DNA of 15,276 bases from Acidobacteriota bacterium. GTDB lineage: Bacteria; Acidobacteriota; Thermoanaerobaculia; Multivoradales; SZUA-115. The notes beneath the pieces were generated by a model that was not told the origin of the DNA, did not search any database, and saw nothing but the letters and a program-made list of their open reading frames with translations. Below are positions 15,101 to 15,276 of this stretch, piece after piece. The stretch's first letter is position 1. The number at the start of each line of letters is the position of its first letter. The stretch covers positions 1-15,276 of the forward strand of contig QIHU01000432.1 of NCBI GenBank assembly GCA_003231035.1, in the 5' to 3' direction. A program made the translations under genes and the position numbers.

Positions 15101-15276
15101 GGCAACCAGCATGGCACTGAGCGTACGTTGGCACAAGGCTCGCCGAGCCGAGCCGTCCTGCCTAGCCTAGGCAGCCTAGGTTCCAGACACTTCAGGAGAG
15201 CGTCGCTGGATCAGGGCAACGGGGCACCCCTTTGACTCCCTGTCAGAATGGAAGCCTCGCTGTTCTGGGGCTCCGT
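15101..15276. other. Upstream region of the GNAT gene with inverted repeat; no gene supported
   Basis: An inverted repeat CTGCCTAG-C-CTAGGCAG at 15158-15174 (8-bp arms, one-base centre) is followed by another CCTAGG at 15175-15180. The arrangement suggests a dimeric repressor site or a recombination remnant upstream of the acetyltransferase. An ATG at 15248 opens a plus-strand frame to the window end but has no ribosome-binding site, and only nine codons are visible. Confidence 0.4.

Noticed and set aside
15248..15276. Start of a plus-strand gene at the right edge
   Set aside because: Only nine codons are visible, with no ribosome-binding site or promoter; it cannot be supported.
1..15276. 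CRISPR array, tRNA, rRNA or insertion sequence
   Set aside because: No regularly spaced repeats, cloverleaf-like sequence, rRNA-like stretch or transposase was found on reading both strands. The repeats present are short tandem copies and one gene-end duplication.

Overview
This is a high-GC, gene-dense window from a bacterium. The translated genes use Shine-Dalgarno sites, overlapping start/stop pairs, Sec-type signal peptides and an intact bacterial selenocysteine signal. The DUF3999/DUF2339 envelope pair suggests a Gram-negative envelope. The overall look (high GC, one possible near-leaderless promoter, selenoprotein formate dehydrogenase) would fit a lineage such as Acidobacteriota or Deltaproteobacteria-like phyla, but no ribosomal or housekeeping marker is present and this placement is inference.

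Region 1 (1-2744). A helical-repeat plus alpha/beta-hydrolase protein runs off the left edge on the minus strand. Divergent from it, across a 444-bp gene-free spacer, is a two-gene plus-strand unit: a two-helix membrane protein with a coiled-coil tail, and a subtilisin-like (S8) peptidase with a full catalytic set but no signal peptide. The three look like one functional neighbourhood, and it is the part of the window that matches no named system I know.

Region 2 (2904-8140, minus). DUF2339 (a polytopic membrane protein of about 1030 residues) and DUF3999 (periplasmic, C-terminally anchored) are translationally coupled by a TGATG overlap. An 18-bp tandem triplet forms the end of DUF2339.

Region 3 (8283-12628, or 12722 in an older frame, plus). 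This is an NAD-dependent formate dehydrogenase operon. A fused NuoE-NuoF-like diaphorase subunit is followed, with a TGATG overlap, by a large molybdopterin catalytic subunit. The catalytic subunit is interrupted by an in-frame TGA at 10919-10921. The TGA sits at the active-site Sec/Cys position and is followed by a stem-loop with a GGTCT apical loop at the same spacing as in E. coli fdhF, so it is read as selenocysteine and the two open frames are one gene. Near the C-terminus a perfect 25-bp tandem duplication shifts the frame. Removing one copy restores a frame that ends in an ATGA overlap with the next gene.

Region 4 (12719-13884, plus). A secreted protein of unknown function and an ankyrin-repeat protein lie between the fdhA 3' end and a second, about 90% identical 72-bp copy of that 3' end. 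Most differences between the copies are synonymous. This suggests a small cassette flanked by an old duplication or displaced gene end.

Region 5 (13912-15100, minus). A small protein overlaps an AbiEii/MNT-like nucleotidyltransferase (possible toxin-antitoxin-like pair), preceded by a RimJ/RimL-type GNAT acetyltransferase. A short perfect inverted repeat lies upstream of the GNAT gene. The last 140 bp contain no gene I can support.
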